Assembly (NCBI RefSeq): GCF_007845675.1
Contig: NZ_VOBR01000005.1
Location: 380,163 to 444,162 of the forward strand
DNA: 64,000 bases
Source: Lentzea tibetensis
GTDB taxonomy: Bacteria; Actinomycetota; Actinomycetes; Mycobacteriales; Pseudonocardiaceae
Direction: 5' to 3'
Position numbers and translations under genes: made by a program. The notes below the pieces were generated by a model. That model saw only the letters and a list, made by a program, of their open reading frames with translations. It had not been told where the DNA came from and searched no databases. Below are positions 46,743-55,308 of this stretch, one piece after another. The first letter of the stretch is position 1, and each line of letters begins with the position of its first letter.

Positions 46743-47282
46743 TCACAGCTTGCGCAGACCCGTCAGCACCCGCTCCAGCAGCCCCATGTCCGGCCGGTCC
46801 GCGCCGTTCGACGACGCCGTGAGGTGCACGTCGAGCAGCCCGCGACCGGCCATGTCACCGAGCAGCACGCGCGCGACGCCGAGCGGAAGCCCGCGCAGCG
46901 CGGCGATCTCGGCGACCGAACGGGGTTGCCCGCACAGGTCCAGCACCTCGTGGTGCTCCGGCTGCAGCGCCGCGAGCTGCGCCCGGTCGTTCACCGAGAC
47001 CAGCGTCTCGATCTCCAGGTGGTAGTCCGACTTCGTGCGGCCACCGGTCCACGCGTAGGCGCGCACGATCGACGCCGACGTGTCCACCGGGTGCGCCGGG
47101 AACAGGTCGAACTGCTGCGTCTCGAACATGTCGTCCGGCAGCTCGTCGTCGGCGGGTTCGGGTGACGGCTCCGGTTCCTCCGGCGCGTCGTCACGCCGTC
47201 GAATCCGTGCGCTGTCAAGGCTGAACCCGTTGAGCAGGTCGGCGAACGACTGCTCGACGGGCTCTTCTTCGTCGAATCTCAC
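46743..47282 (-). CDS. cvnC: Conservon protein C (DUF742)
   Basis: 179-aa cytoplasmic protein of the DUF742 family: an acidic, low-complexity first half and a C-terminal winged-helix-like domain (SIVRAYAWTGGRTKSDYHLE, VAEIAALRGLPLGVARVLLG). In Streptomyces conservons CvnC acts with the CvnA kinase, CvnB and the CvnD GTPase. It starts three bases after cvnB. No CvnD GTPase follows; the next gene downstream lies on the other strand. Confidence 0.92.
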   Translation of the reverse strand: MRFDEEEPVEQSFADLLNGFSLDSARIRRRDDAPEEPEPSPEPADDELPDDMFETQQFDLFPAHPVDTSASIVRAYAWTGGRTKSDYHLEIETLVSVNDRAQLAALQPEHHEVLDLCGQPRSVAEIAALRGLPLGVARVLLGDMAGRGLLDVHLTASSNGADRPDMGLLERVLTGLRKL

Positions 47283-47285
47283 AGG

Positions 47286-47690
47286 TCACGCCCTATGGAG
47301 CTCAGCACGCAGTTCCGGGGTCAGCAGCTCGCCGACCTGCCGGACGATCACGGTCATCTCGTACGCGACCTGACTGACGTCGCTGTCAGCGGACGCGAGA
47401 ACGGCAAGGCACGCACCGTCTCGAATGGACATCAACAGCATGACGCCGCGCTCCATCTGCACGACGGTGCGCACGACGGACTCGCCTGCGAAGCAACGGG
47501 AAGCCGTCTCCGCGAGGCTCGACACACCGGCCGCGATGGCGGCGAACTGGTGCGCGCGGTCCTCGGGCAGCTTCGACGACGACAGGAGCAACAAGCCGTC
47601 GACCGAGATCACGACGGCGTGCGAGACACCGGGTACGCGCTCGGTGAAGCTGGTGATCAGCCAGCCGAACTGGTCGACCTGCGTCGTCAT
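47286..47690 (-). CDS. cvnB: Conservon protein B (roadblock/LC7 domain)
   Basis: 134-aa roadblock/LC7 protein that normally regulates a small GTPase. It starts MTTQVDQFGWLITSFTERVP and has HAVVISVDGLLLLSSSKLPE and VSSLAETASRCFAGESVVRT. ATG 47690 overlaps the cvnA stop by four bases. Family and order (A-B-C) are standard. Confidence 0.95.
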   Translation of the reverse strand: MTTQVDQFGWLITSFTERVPGVSHAVVISVDGLLLLSSSKLPEDRAHQFAAIAAGVSSLAETASRCFAGESVVRTVVQMERGVMLLMSIRDGACLAVLASADSDVSQVAYEMTVIVRQVGELLTPELRAELHRA

Positions 47691-49783
47691 CGACTCTCCT
47701 GGAAACCCTGCTGCACGCCGCGTTGGTAGTTGACGAGGAAACCTCTTGCCTGCTCGGGTGTTTGCCGCCCTGTCGTCGCAGGAGCGCTGTTCTCGAACCA
47801 CGACATTCCTCGCACGGCGCCATCATCCACGGCTTGACCGCGGAACGACGACCAGGTCTCCTCTTCCGGCCCCTGCTCCCGGACGGGCACCAGCTCGGCG
47901 GGAACGTCCACGACCGCACGCACACCGGTGCCGTGCGGGGCGTGGTGCAGCCGCACCGAAACGCGGTGCCGCGCAGCCAGCCTGCCCACCACGAAGAGGC
48001 CCATCTCGCGGAACACCTGGACCTCGGCGCCGTCGTGCGCGGCGAGCCGGTCGTTGGCCGCCACCAGGTCATCCGGGCTCATGCCGATGCCGGAGTCGAT
48101 GATCTCGACCTGCACCGAGCCGTCGGCGGCGGCGCGCGCGCCGATCATCACCTGGGTGTGCGGCGGGGAGAACGCGGCGCCGTTGTCGAGCAGTTCGGCG
48201 ATGAGGCGGACGAGGTCGCCCGCCACGTAGCCGAGCACGTCGACGGACGGCGTCGCGAGCACCACGACCCGTTGGTACTGCTCGATCTCCTGCGCTCCGG
48301 CGCGCAGCACGTCCGCAAGAGGAACCGATCGGGTGAACCTGCGGGTGGCGTCGCTGCCGGACAGCACCATCAGGTTCTCGTTGTTGCGGCGCATCCGGGT
48401 CGCGAGGTGGTCCAGCTTGAACAGGTTCGCGAGCTGCTCAGGGTCCTCCTCGAACTTCTCCAGCTCCTCCATGAGCTTCAGCTGCCGCTCGACGAGGCTC
48501 TGGCTGCGCCGGGAGAGGTTCACGAAGATGTTGCGCATGTTCGCGCGCAGGCCCGCCTGCTCGATCGCCGCGCGGACGGCCTGCTGGTGCACCGCGTCGA
48601 ACGCGCGCGCCAGCTCGCCCAGCTCCTCGGTGGTGTGCACCGGGACCGGCTCGATCTCCGTCTCGGCACGCCCGGTCGAGACGACCTTCGGCAGCTGGTT
48701 CCACGCGACGTTGAGCGCCGCGCGGCGCAACGTGTTCAGCGACCGCAGCAGCGTGCGGCCGATGATGAAGCCGACGGTGATCGCGACGATCAGGCTGGCG
48801 AACAGGATCACCGACGCGCCACCGGCCTGGTCGCTGGTCTCGTTGCGCAGCTTGTCCGCCGCGGTGCGCAGCTCGCCGAGCAGACCCTGCGCGACCTCGT
48901 CGAGCGACGCCGCGGTGGAGGCGCAGACCCGCTTCCACTCCTCCGGCGAGATCGGCAGCGCCTCGGGCTTCGGCGGTTTCGCCAGGCCCGCGGGCTTCTC
49001 GTCCAGCGCCGGGTGGGTGAGCGCCGTCTCCAGCAGCTTCTTGTGGGTCTCGATGTCCGGGCCGTTGAAGCGCTTCCAGTACATGTCGAGCTGCGCGGGC
49101 GTCACGAGCGCGGCGAACTTGCCGCTCGTGTACTTGAGCCGCACGTTCGTCTCGTACAGCGTCCTGATCTCGGCACCGAGCAGCTGGCCGCGGGCGAGCC
49201 CGGCCAGCACGATCGCCTGCTGGTGGCGCACCTGCTCCTGCACGTTCGCGACCTCGTGCAGCGCCACGGCCGTGCGGGACAACCCGGCGTCGCCGAACTC
49301 GCTGCCCAGCGCCTCGTCGACGTCGAGCAGCGCGTCGACGACCTCGCTGTAGTCGCCGATGGCGGACGGCCGGTCGACCTCACCCGTGCGCACCTGCTCG
49401 CGCAACGCGGGCAGCCCGTCGAGCCGCTTGCCCGCCTCGACGAGCCTGGTCGTGACGACCTCGCCGAGCCCGTCCGCGCGGTCGACGGACTGCCTCAGCG
49501 CGGTGCGCGCGACCTCGGTCTTCGCGGTCTGGCCGGTGTACGCCGGTGACGCACCGCCCTCGGCCGCGAGCCAGCGCTCCGCCTGCACCCCGTTCAGCAC
49601 GGGGAGCAGGGCGGAGCGCAGCTTCACCAGCCGTTGCATGGCCGCGTAGGAGTCGGCGCGCTCGACGTAGCCCTGGATCTGCAGCACGCCCGCGCCGATC
49701 GCGATGGTGACGGGCACGACCAGCACCGCCGCCAACTTGACGGGCAGGCGCCAGTTTCGCCAGTCGACGATCTTCTGGATCAT
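47687..49783 (-). CDS. cvnA: Conservon sensor kinase A
   Basis: 698-aa membrane histidine-kinase-like protein. It has an N-terminal membrane helix (LPVKLAAVLVVPVTIAIGAG), an extracytoplasmic nitrate/sensor-like region, a second helix (~365-385), a HAMP-like segment, and a GHKL ATPase at the C-terminus (VRLIAELLDNGAAFSPPHTQ, IIDSGIGMSPDDL). ATG 49783 starts two bases after the stop of the 35-aa gene. This implies transcription with the OFA transporter. Confidence 0.92.
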   Translation of the reverse strand: MIQKIVDWRNWRLPVKLAAVLVVPVTIAIGAGVLQIQGYVERADSYAAMQRLVKLRSALLPVLNGVQAERWLAAEGGASPAYTGQTAKTEVARTALRQSVDRADGLGEVVTTRLVEAGKRLDGLPALREQVRTGEVDRPSAIGDYSEVVDALLDVDEALGSEFGDAGLSRTAVALHEVANVQEQVRHQQAIVLAGLARGQLLGAEIRTLYETNVRLKYTSGKFAALVTPAQLDMYWKRFNGPDIETHKKLLETALTHPALDEKPAGLAKPPKPEALPISPEEWKRVCASTAASLDEVAQGLLGELRTAADKLRNETSDQAGGASVILFASLIVAITVGFIIGRTLLRSLNTLRRAALNVAWNQLPKVVSTGRAETEIEPVPVHTTEELGELARAFDAVHQQAVRAAIEQAGLRANMRNIFVNLSRRSQSLVERQLKLMEELEKFEEDPEQLANLFKLDHLATRMRRNNENLMVLSGSDATRRFTRSVPLADVLRAGAQEIEQYQRVVVLATPSVDVLGYVAGDLVRLIAELLDNGAAFSPPHTQVMIGARAAADGSVQVEIIDSGIGMSPDDLVAANDRLAAHDGAEVQVFREMGLFVVGRLAARHRVSVRLHHAPHGTGVRAVVDVPAELVPVREQGPEEETWSSFRGQAVDDGAVRGMSWFENSAPATTGRQTPEQARGFLVNYQRGVQQGFQESR

Positions 49784-49785
49784 TT

Positions 49786-49893
49786 CTACGAGAACAGCTT
49801 GGCCGCGTTCAGGGTCAGCCGGTACAGGCCGTACAGCAGCGGCACGGTCACCCACGTCCACGCCGCGAGCAGCAACAACCTCTGGGACTTCAC
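49786..49893 (-). CDS. MFS transporter small subunit (35 aa)
   Basis: Single-pass membrane peptide starting MKSQRLLLLAAWTWVTVPLL and ending RLTLNAAKLFS. It has one hydrophobic helix. Its GTG overlaps the OFA transporter stop (GTGA at 49893-49890). Tiny partners like this are known beside actinobacterial oxalate/formate-type MFS genes. The coupling and conserved place support it as a real gene despite its size. Confidence 0.75.
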   Translation of the reverse strand: MKSQRLLLLAAWTWVTVPLLYGLYRLTLNAAKLFS

Positions 49894-51314
49894 TTGCGCA
49901 CCACGCCTTCTTCCGACTCCACTTCGGACTGCACGGCTTCCGCCTCCGCGGCGTTCCACTTGGCTGCGGTCGCCTCGTCCGTCTTGACCGGCCCTGAGCC
50001 GGATTCATGCGAGGCGGCCTCGGTGGCGGGTTCGTGGAACCGCGCGTTCACCGGGCGGATCAGCTCGTTGGCGACGAAGCCGATCACCAGCAGCGTGATC
50101 ATGATGTAGAACGAGGCGGTGTACAACTCGGGACCGGTGCGGCCGGCCGACTTGCCCGCGTCGGCGATCGCGTTGACGATCAGCGGCCCGAGGACACCCG
50201 CCACCGACCACGCGGTCAGCAGCCTGCCGTGGATGGCGCCGACCTGGTACGTGCCGAAGAGGTCCTTGAGGTACGCCGGGATCGTCGCGAAACCGCCGCC
50301 GTAGAACGACAGGATCACCATAGCGCTCACCACGAAGAGAAGCTTCGAGGAATCACCCGCAAGTGCGATGGTGAGGTACATCAGCGCGCCGACACCGAGG
50401 TAGAGGCGGTAGATGTTCTTGCGTCCCACCAGGTCCGATGTGGACGACCAAACGATACGGCCCGCCATGTTCGCCGCGGAGAGCAGCGCGACGAAACCGG
50501 CCGCCGCGGTGAGCGCGATCGGGGTGCTCGTGTTCTTGAAGAAGTCGACCAGCATGGGCGCGGCCTTCTCCAGGATGCCGATGCCCGCCGTGACGTTGAA
50601 GCAGAGCACGACCCACAGGCACCAGAACTGGGGCGTCTTGATGGCGTTGCGGGCGGAGACGTTGAACGCGCTCGCCGCCACCTTCTGCTCGACGGACTGC
50701 GCGGGCACGCGGATCAGCAGGACGCCGACGCTCATGAACACGGCGTAGACCACGCCGTGCACGAGGAACGTCTGCCCGATGCCGACAGGGGTCGCACCGA
50801 ACGAGGCGAGCATCTGCGAGGACCACGGCGACGCGATCAGCGCGCCACCACCGAAACCCATGATGGCGATGCCGGTCGCCATGCCCGGCCGGTCGGGGAA
50901 CCACTTGATCAGCGTGGACACCGGCGAGATGTAGCCGATGCCGAGCCCGATGCCGCCGACGATGCCGTAGCCGAACACGATCAGCCAGTACTGCTGGGTG
51001 AACGCGCCCGCGGCCGAGATCAGCAGGCCGGAGCAGAAGCACACCAGCGACACGAACATGGCCCAGCGCGGACCCTTGCGCTCCACGAGCGTCCCACCGA
51101 GCGCGGCGGACAGGCCCAGCATCACGATGCCGAGCTGGAACGGGAGCGCACTCGCCGTTCCGGAGATCCCGAGCGATTTCTCCAGTGGCGTCTTGAACAC
51201 ACTCCACGCGTATGCCTGTCCAATTGACAGGTGAATCGCGAGTGCGGCGGGAGGAACTAACCAGCGGTTCCATCCGGGGTGCGCGACTGTTCTAGAGCGG
51301 TCCAGCAGACCCAC
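49890..51314 (-). CDS. MFS transporter, oxalate:formate antiporter (OFA) family
   Basis: 474-aa permease with 12 membrane segments. It begins MGLLDRSRTVAHPGWNRWLV, with IHLSIGQAYAWSVFKTPLEK and the OFA-like GIGLGIGYISPVSTLIKWFP. A hydrophilic acidic tail of ~50 residues follows helix 12. Members exchange dicarboxylates or monocarboxylates. It is the first gene of an unusual operon with the 35-aa peptide and cvnABC, and diverges from the DUF485/acetate symporter genes. Confidence 0.92.
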   Translation of the reverse strand: MGLLDRSRTVAHPGWNRWLVPPAALAIHLSIGQAYAWSVFKTPLEKSLGISGTASALPFQLGIVMLGLSAALGGTLVERKGPRWAMFVSLVCFCSGLLISAAGAFTQQYWLIVFGYGIVGGIGLGIGYISPVSTLIKWFPDRPGMATGIAIMGFGGGALIASPWSSQMLASFGATPVGIGQTFLVHGVVYAVFMSVGVLLIRVPAQSVEQKVAASAFNVSARNAIKTPQFWCLWVVLCFNVTAGIGILEKAAPMLVDFFKNTSTPIALTAAAGFVALLSAANMAGRIVWSSTSDLVGRKNIYRLYLGVGALMYLTIALAGDSSKLLFVVSAMVILSFYGGGFATIPAYLKDLFGTYQVGAIHGRLLTAWSVAGVLGPLIVNAIADAGKSAGRTGPELYTASFYIMITLLVIGFVANELIRPVNARFHEPATEAASHESGSGPVKTDEATAAKWNAAEAEAVQSEVESEEGVVRK

Positions 51315-51431
51315 TTTATCTCTACCTTCCCCATTAGGTGGACCGAGCGATCGTAGGCCAGAGATGCACCCCCGACAATGCTCTTATTTGTTGACTGCGC
51401 AAAGACCTACTCGTGAGTCACCCTCACATGC

Positions 51432-51528
51432 GTCCATTTGAGACGAATGGACTGTCCCAAAACGGACAGATCGCCAGCTGTCGGTATGACTAACTGTCAT
51501 TGACTGGACACGTGTTACCGCTACCCTG
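51432..51528 (+). promoter_or_regulatory. Promoter and inverted repeats before DUF485/symporter operon
   Basis: A promoter TTGACT (51500) - 17 bp - TACCCT (51523) precedes the DUF485 gene. Upstream are GTCCATT-N7-AATGGAC (51432-51452) and CTGTCC-N6-GGACAG (51452-51469), plus TGAC-N5-GTCA (51487-51499). These are likely operator sites in the divergent OFA/symporter control region. Confidence 0.55.
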
Positions 51529-51555
51529 GACGCCGCCGACGAGGGGTGGGGGTTC

Positions 51556-51972
51556 ATGACGAAGGCGCTGTGGTCGCCTGTCGAAACGCGTCAAGCGCAT
51601 CAGGAAAACTCGGGATTCGCGACGTTCGCAGATCCCGATGTTCCGTCATATGTCGACGCCGACGGAAAGCCCGACTTCGAACTCATCCGCGACAGCGATG
51701 ATTTCCGGCTGCTGCGCAGGCGGCTCGTTCTGTTCGTCTTTCCGATGAGCGCGCTGTTCCTCTGCTCGTACATGACGTTCGTGCTGCTGTCCGCTTATGC
51801 GTACGACTTCGTGAGCCACCGCGTCTTCGGTGTGGTCAACGTCGGCATCCTGCTCGGACTGGGCCAGTTCGTGACCACCATCATCATCACCTTGACCTAC
51901 GCCAGGTACGCCAAGCGCAAGCTCGATCCCCAGACCAAGGTGATCAGGGGCATGGCCGGGCTCCCGGACTAG
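51556..51972 (+). CDS. DUF485 membrane protein
   Basis: 138-aa protein with a hydrophilic start and two membrane segments (LFVFPMSALFLCSYMTFVLL, GVVNVGILLGLGQFVTTIII), typical of DUF485. The family is nearly always encoded next to ActP-type acetate symporters and is thought to assist them. The next gene is such a symporter, 23 bp downstream. It has a GGGGTGGGGGTTC ribosome-binding stretch. Confidence 0.93.
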   Translation: MTKALWSPVETRQAHQENSGFATFADPDVPSYVDADGKPDFELIRDSDDFRLLRRRLVLFVFPMSALFLCSYMTFVLLSAYAYDFVSHRVFGVVNVGILLGLGQFVTTIIITLTYARYAKRKLDPQTKVIRGMAGLPD

Positions 51973-51995
51973 AAGCAACGGAGACCACGCAAGCC

Positions 51996-53570
51996 ATGGA
52001 GACCGGCAACCCGGCGCTGAACCTCAGCGTCTTCGCGGTGTTCGTCCTGATCACCCTGTACATCGTCTACCGGGCGAGCAGCCGCAACGTGACGGCGTCG
52101 GACTACTACGCCGCAGGTAGCAGCTTCAACGGCGTGCAGAACGGGGTCGCGCTGTCCGGCGACTTCCTGTCCGCCGCGTCGTTCCTCGGCATCTCGGGCG
52201 GCATCGCGGCGCACGGCTACGACGGCTTCCTGTACTCCGTCGGCTGGGTGGTCGCCTGGCTCGTCGGCCTGCTGCTGATCGCCGAGCGCCTGCGCAACAC
52301 CGGCCGGTTCACCGTCGGCGACGTGCTCGCCTACCGGATGAAGCAGCGCCCGGTCCGCGCCGCCGCGGCCAACGCGACGCTGGTCATCTCGTTCTTCTAC
52401 ATGATCGCGCAGATGGCGGGTGCCGGCGGCCTGATCGCGTTGCTGCTCAACGTGGAGTCGAAGGTCGGCCAGGCCGCGCTGATCGCGGTGGTCGGCGCGG
52501 TGATGGTGTTCTACGTGCTGGTCGGCGGCATGAAGGGCACCACGTGGGTGCAGATCATCAAGGCCGTGCTCCTGCTGCTGTGCGTGACGCTGATGAGCGT
52601 GTTCCTGCTGGGCAAGTTCGGCTTCAGCGTGTCGTCGATCATGGAGACCGGCGCGGAGCACAACGAGCTCGGTGAGGCCGTGCTCTCCCCCGGCGCCCAG
52701 TACGGCAAGTCGTTCATCTCGAAGCTGGACTTCGTCTCGCTCGCGCTGTCGCTGGTGCTGGGCATCGCCTCGCTGCCGCACGTGCTGATGCGGTTCTACA
52801 CGGTGCCGAACGCCGCCGAGGCGCGCCGCTCGGTCGTCTGGGCGACCTGGACGATGGTGACCTTCTACCTGTGCACGCTGGTGATCGGCTTCGGCGCGAT
52901 GGCGCTGGTCGGCACGGACGTCATCAAGGCCGCGCCCGGTGGCGAGAACTCGGCCGCGCCGCTGCTGGCGTTCCACATCGGCGGCGCGGTGCTGCTCGGC
53001 GTGGTCTCGGCCGTCGCGTTCGCCACGATCCTCGCCGTCGTCGCCGGCCTGACGCTCGCCGCGTCCGCGTCCTTCGCGCACGACGTCTACGCGAGCGTGA
53101 TCAAGCGCGGCAACGCGGACCCGCGCAAGGAGGTGCGGGTCGCCCGCATCACCGCCATCGTCGTCGGCTTCCTGTCGATCATCGGCGGCATCGCGGCCAA
53201 CGGCCAGAACGTCGCGTTCCTGGTGTCGCTGGCACTGGCGCTCGCCGCGTCCGCGAACCTGTCGACGATCCTGTACTCGCTGTTCTGGCGGCGGTTCAAC
53301 ACCACCGGCACGCTGTGGTCGATCTACGGCGGCCTGGTGTCGTGCCTGGTGCTGATCATCTTCTCGCCGGTCGTGTCCGGCGGGCCCAAGTCGTTGCTGC
53401 CGGACGTGGACTTCGCGTGGTTCCCTCTCGGCAACCCCGGCCTGGTCTCGATCCCGCTGTCGTTCCTCTGCGGGTTCCTCGGGACGATCTTCAGCAAGCG
53501 CGAGGCCCACACCAGGAAGACCGCCGAGATGGAGGTCAGGGCCTTCACCGGCGTCGGCTCCGGCCTGTAG
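51996..53570 (+). CDS. Acetate/monocarboxylate:cation symporter (ActP/SSS family)
   Basis: 524-aa sodium:solute symporter with 13 membrane segments. The core is SDYYAAGSSFNGVQNGVALS followed by GDFLSAASFLGISGGI, the ActP/MctC hallmark. Additional motifs are LPHVLMRFYTVPNAAEARRS and LTLAASASFAHDVYASVIKR. It imports acetate or other short monocarboxylates. It is in one operon with DUF485. Confidence 0.94.
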   Translation: METGNPALNLSVFAVFVLITLYIVYRASSRNVTASDYYAAGSSFNGVQNGVALSGDFLSAASFLGISGGIAAHGYDGFLYSVGWVVAWLVGLLLIAERLRNTGRFTVGDVLAYRMKQRPVRAAAANATLVISFFYMIAQMAGAGGLIALLLNVESKVGQAALIAVVGAVMVFYVLVGGMKGTTWVQIIKAVLLLLCVTLMSVFLLGKFGFSVSSIMETGAEHNELGEAVLSPGAQYGKSFISKLDFVSLALSLVLGIASLPHVLMRFYTVPNAAEARRSVVWATWTMVTFYLCTLVIGFGAMALVGTDVIKAAPGGENSAAPLLAFHIGGAVLLGVVSAVAFATILAVVAGLTLAASASFAHDVYASVIKRGNADPRKEVRVARITAIVVGFLSIIGGIAANGQNVAFLVSLALALAASANLSTILYSLFWRRFNTTGTLWSIYGGLVSCLVLIIFSPVVSGGPKSLLPDVDFAWFPLGNPGLVSIPLSFLCGFLGTIFSKREAHTRKTAEMEVRAFTGVGSGL

Positions 53571-53580
53571 GAACGACGCC

Positions 53581-54723
53581 ATGGGCGTTCGGCGACTGGC
53601 AGACATCCCTGGGTTCAGCATCGACCGCGTCGCCGCTGCCGCCGGTGACGACCCGGACGTGCTCCGCCTGGAGAACCTCGACACCGACCTCGCACCACCC
53701 GCGGGCGTGGTCGAGGCGACCGCGGCGGCGGTCGGCGAGGACGCTGCCAACAGCTGGCTGCCCTTCACCGGACGCGACGACCTGAAGGACGCGGTGGCCG
53801 CGTTCGTCGAACGCCGGGGCGGGCCGCGCTACGACGGACGGCGCGAGATCGTCATCACCTCGGGCCAGGGCGACGCCATGCTCGACGCGCTGTTCTGCCT
53901 GACCGATCCCGGCGACGAGGTCGTCCTCACCGACCCGACGTACGCGGGCATGCTCAACCGCGTCCGCCTCGTGGGCGCCGTGCCGCGCCTCGTCCCGTTG
54001 CACGTCGTCGCCGGCCACTGGCGGCTGGACCTCGACCGGCTGCGCGCGGCGATCACCGGCCGGACCAGGGTCGTCTTCGTCAACAACCCGTCGTTCCCGA
54101 GCGGCTGGGTCGCGAGCGACGAGGAGTGGGACGCGATCGCCGGGATCTGCCGCGAGCACGACGTGCGGCTGCTCTACTGGGCGGACTTCGAGAGCGTCCT
54201 GTTCGACGGCCGTCCGCTCCGGCACCCCGCGGCGCTGCCGGGCATGCGGGACCGGACCGTGACGATCGGGTCCCCGCTGGAGAAGCGCATGATCGCCTGG
54301 CGCGTCGGGTGGGTCGTCGCACCGGGTGACCTGGTGAACGACGTCTCCCGCGTGCACATCTACAACGGCCTGGTGGCGAGCGGTTTCGCGCAGGTCGGTG
54401 CCCGCGTCGCGCTCGGCGAACCCGACTCGGGCCAGGCGGCCGCGAACGCCGAGTGGGAGCGCAGGCGCGACGAGACCGTGCGTCAGCTCGCCGGGTTGCC
54501 CGTGGTCAGCGCGGCGGGCGGGTGGTCGTTGCTGCTCGACACCGCCGCCATGGGCGTCGACTGCGGCGAGCTCTCCGCACGGCTGCTGGAGCAGCAGGTG
54601 GCGGCGACACCGATGCGCGGCTGGGGCGGCGAGGTCGCCGACCGGCACCTCCGGTTCGTCTTCAGCAACGAGCCCGTGGAACGGATCGCGTTGCTGGGCG
54701 AACGACTGCGCCGAGCGCTGTGA
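53581..54723 (+). CDS. PLP-dependent aminotransferase class I/II
   Basis: 380-aa fold-type I enzyme. PLP phosphate contact is ITSGQGDAMLDALFCL, the Asn-Pro pair is FVNNPSFPSGWV, and the PLP lysine lies in TIGSPLEKRMIAWRVGW. The usual SxSK is PLEK here, but the lysine and the following RxGW are kept. It begins 10 bp after the symporter, so probably in that operon. The substrate is unknown. Confidence 0.9.
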   Translation: MGVRRLADIPGFSIDRVAAAAGDDPDVLRLENLDTDLAPPAGVVEATAAAVGEDAANSWLPFTGRDDLKDAVAAFVERRGGPRYDGRREIVITSGQGDAMLDALFCLTDPGDEVVLTDPTYAGMLNRVRLVGAVPRLVPLHVVAGHWRLDLDRLRAAITGRTRVVFVNNPSFPSGWVASDEEWDAIAGICREHDVRLLYWADFESVLFDGRPLRHPAALPGMRDRTVTIGSPLEKRMIAWRVGWVVAPGDLVNDVSRVHIYNGLVASGFAQVGARVALGEPDSGQAAANAEWERRRDETVRQLAGLPVVSAAGGWSLLLDTAAMGVDCGELSARLLEQQVAATPMRGWGGEVADRHLRFVFSNEPVERIALLGERLRRAL

Positions 54724-54804
54724 CACCGGCCACACCTTCAACGTTCCGAGGTCGTCGGAGGGTTTCCCGTCCGCAACCGTGAACCAGGAACGGAAGGGGG
54801 CGAC

Positions 54805-55308
54805 GTGCCGGACGGGTACGACCAGTTCGTCGCCGATCGACTCGATCGGCTACTGCGGTACGCCACCGCGATCACGTGCGACAAGCACCTGGCACAGGAC
54901 GTCGTGCAGAACGCGCTGCTCAAGGCGCAGCAGCGGTGGGACCGCATCGGTGCGATGGACGCGCCCTACCTGTACGTGAAGCGCATCGTCACCAACGAGT
55001 ACCTGTCGTGGCGGCACCGCAGGGCGGCGCGGGACATCGCGTCGTCGCACAGCGCGCTCGCCGAGATCGGCCCGACGGTCGCCGACCCGGCCGTGCAGCA
55101 CGCGGAACGGGACGCCATGCGCGCCCGGATCGCGGTGCTGCCGCGCAAGCAGCGGGCGGCGCTCGTGCTGCGGTACTACGAGGACAGCACCGACGCGGAG
55201 ATCGCCGCGGTGCTCGGCTGCACGGAGGGCACCGTCCGCAGCCACATCTCGCTCGCGCTGCGGACGTTGCGCGCGAACGCCACCCGGACCGTCGCGGAGG
55301 TGCTGTGA
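54805..55308 (+). CDS. ECF sigma factor, SigE-like family
   Basis: 167-aa sigma-70-family factor. Region 2 is LDRLLRYATAITCDKHLAQD with DVVQNALLKAQQRWDRI, and region 4 is LPRKQRAALVLRYYEDSTDA with GCTEGTVRSHISLALRTLR. It matches the actinobacterial SigE (SCO-type) group. It starts with GTG 54805 after GGAAGGGGGCG. Its stop overlaps the next gene's ATG (TGATG), so that gene product may be its regulator or anti-sigma. Confidence 0.94.
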   Translation: MPDGYDQFVADRLDRLLRYATAITCDKHLAQDVVQNALLKAQQRWDRIGAMDAPYLYVKRIVTNEYLSWRHRRAARDIASSHSALAEIGPTVADPAVQHAERDAMRARIAVLPRKQRAALVLRYYEDSTDAEIAAVLGCTEGTVRSHISLALRTLRANATRTVAEVL

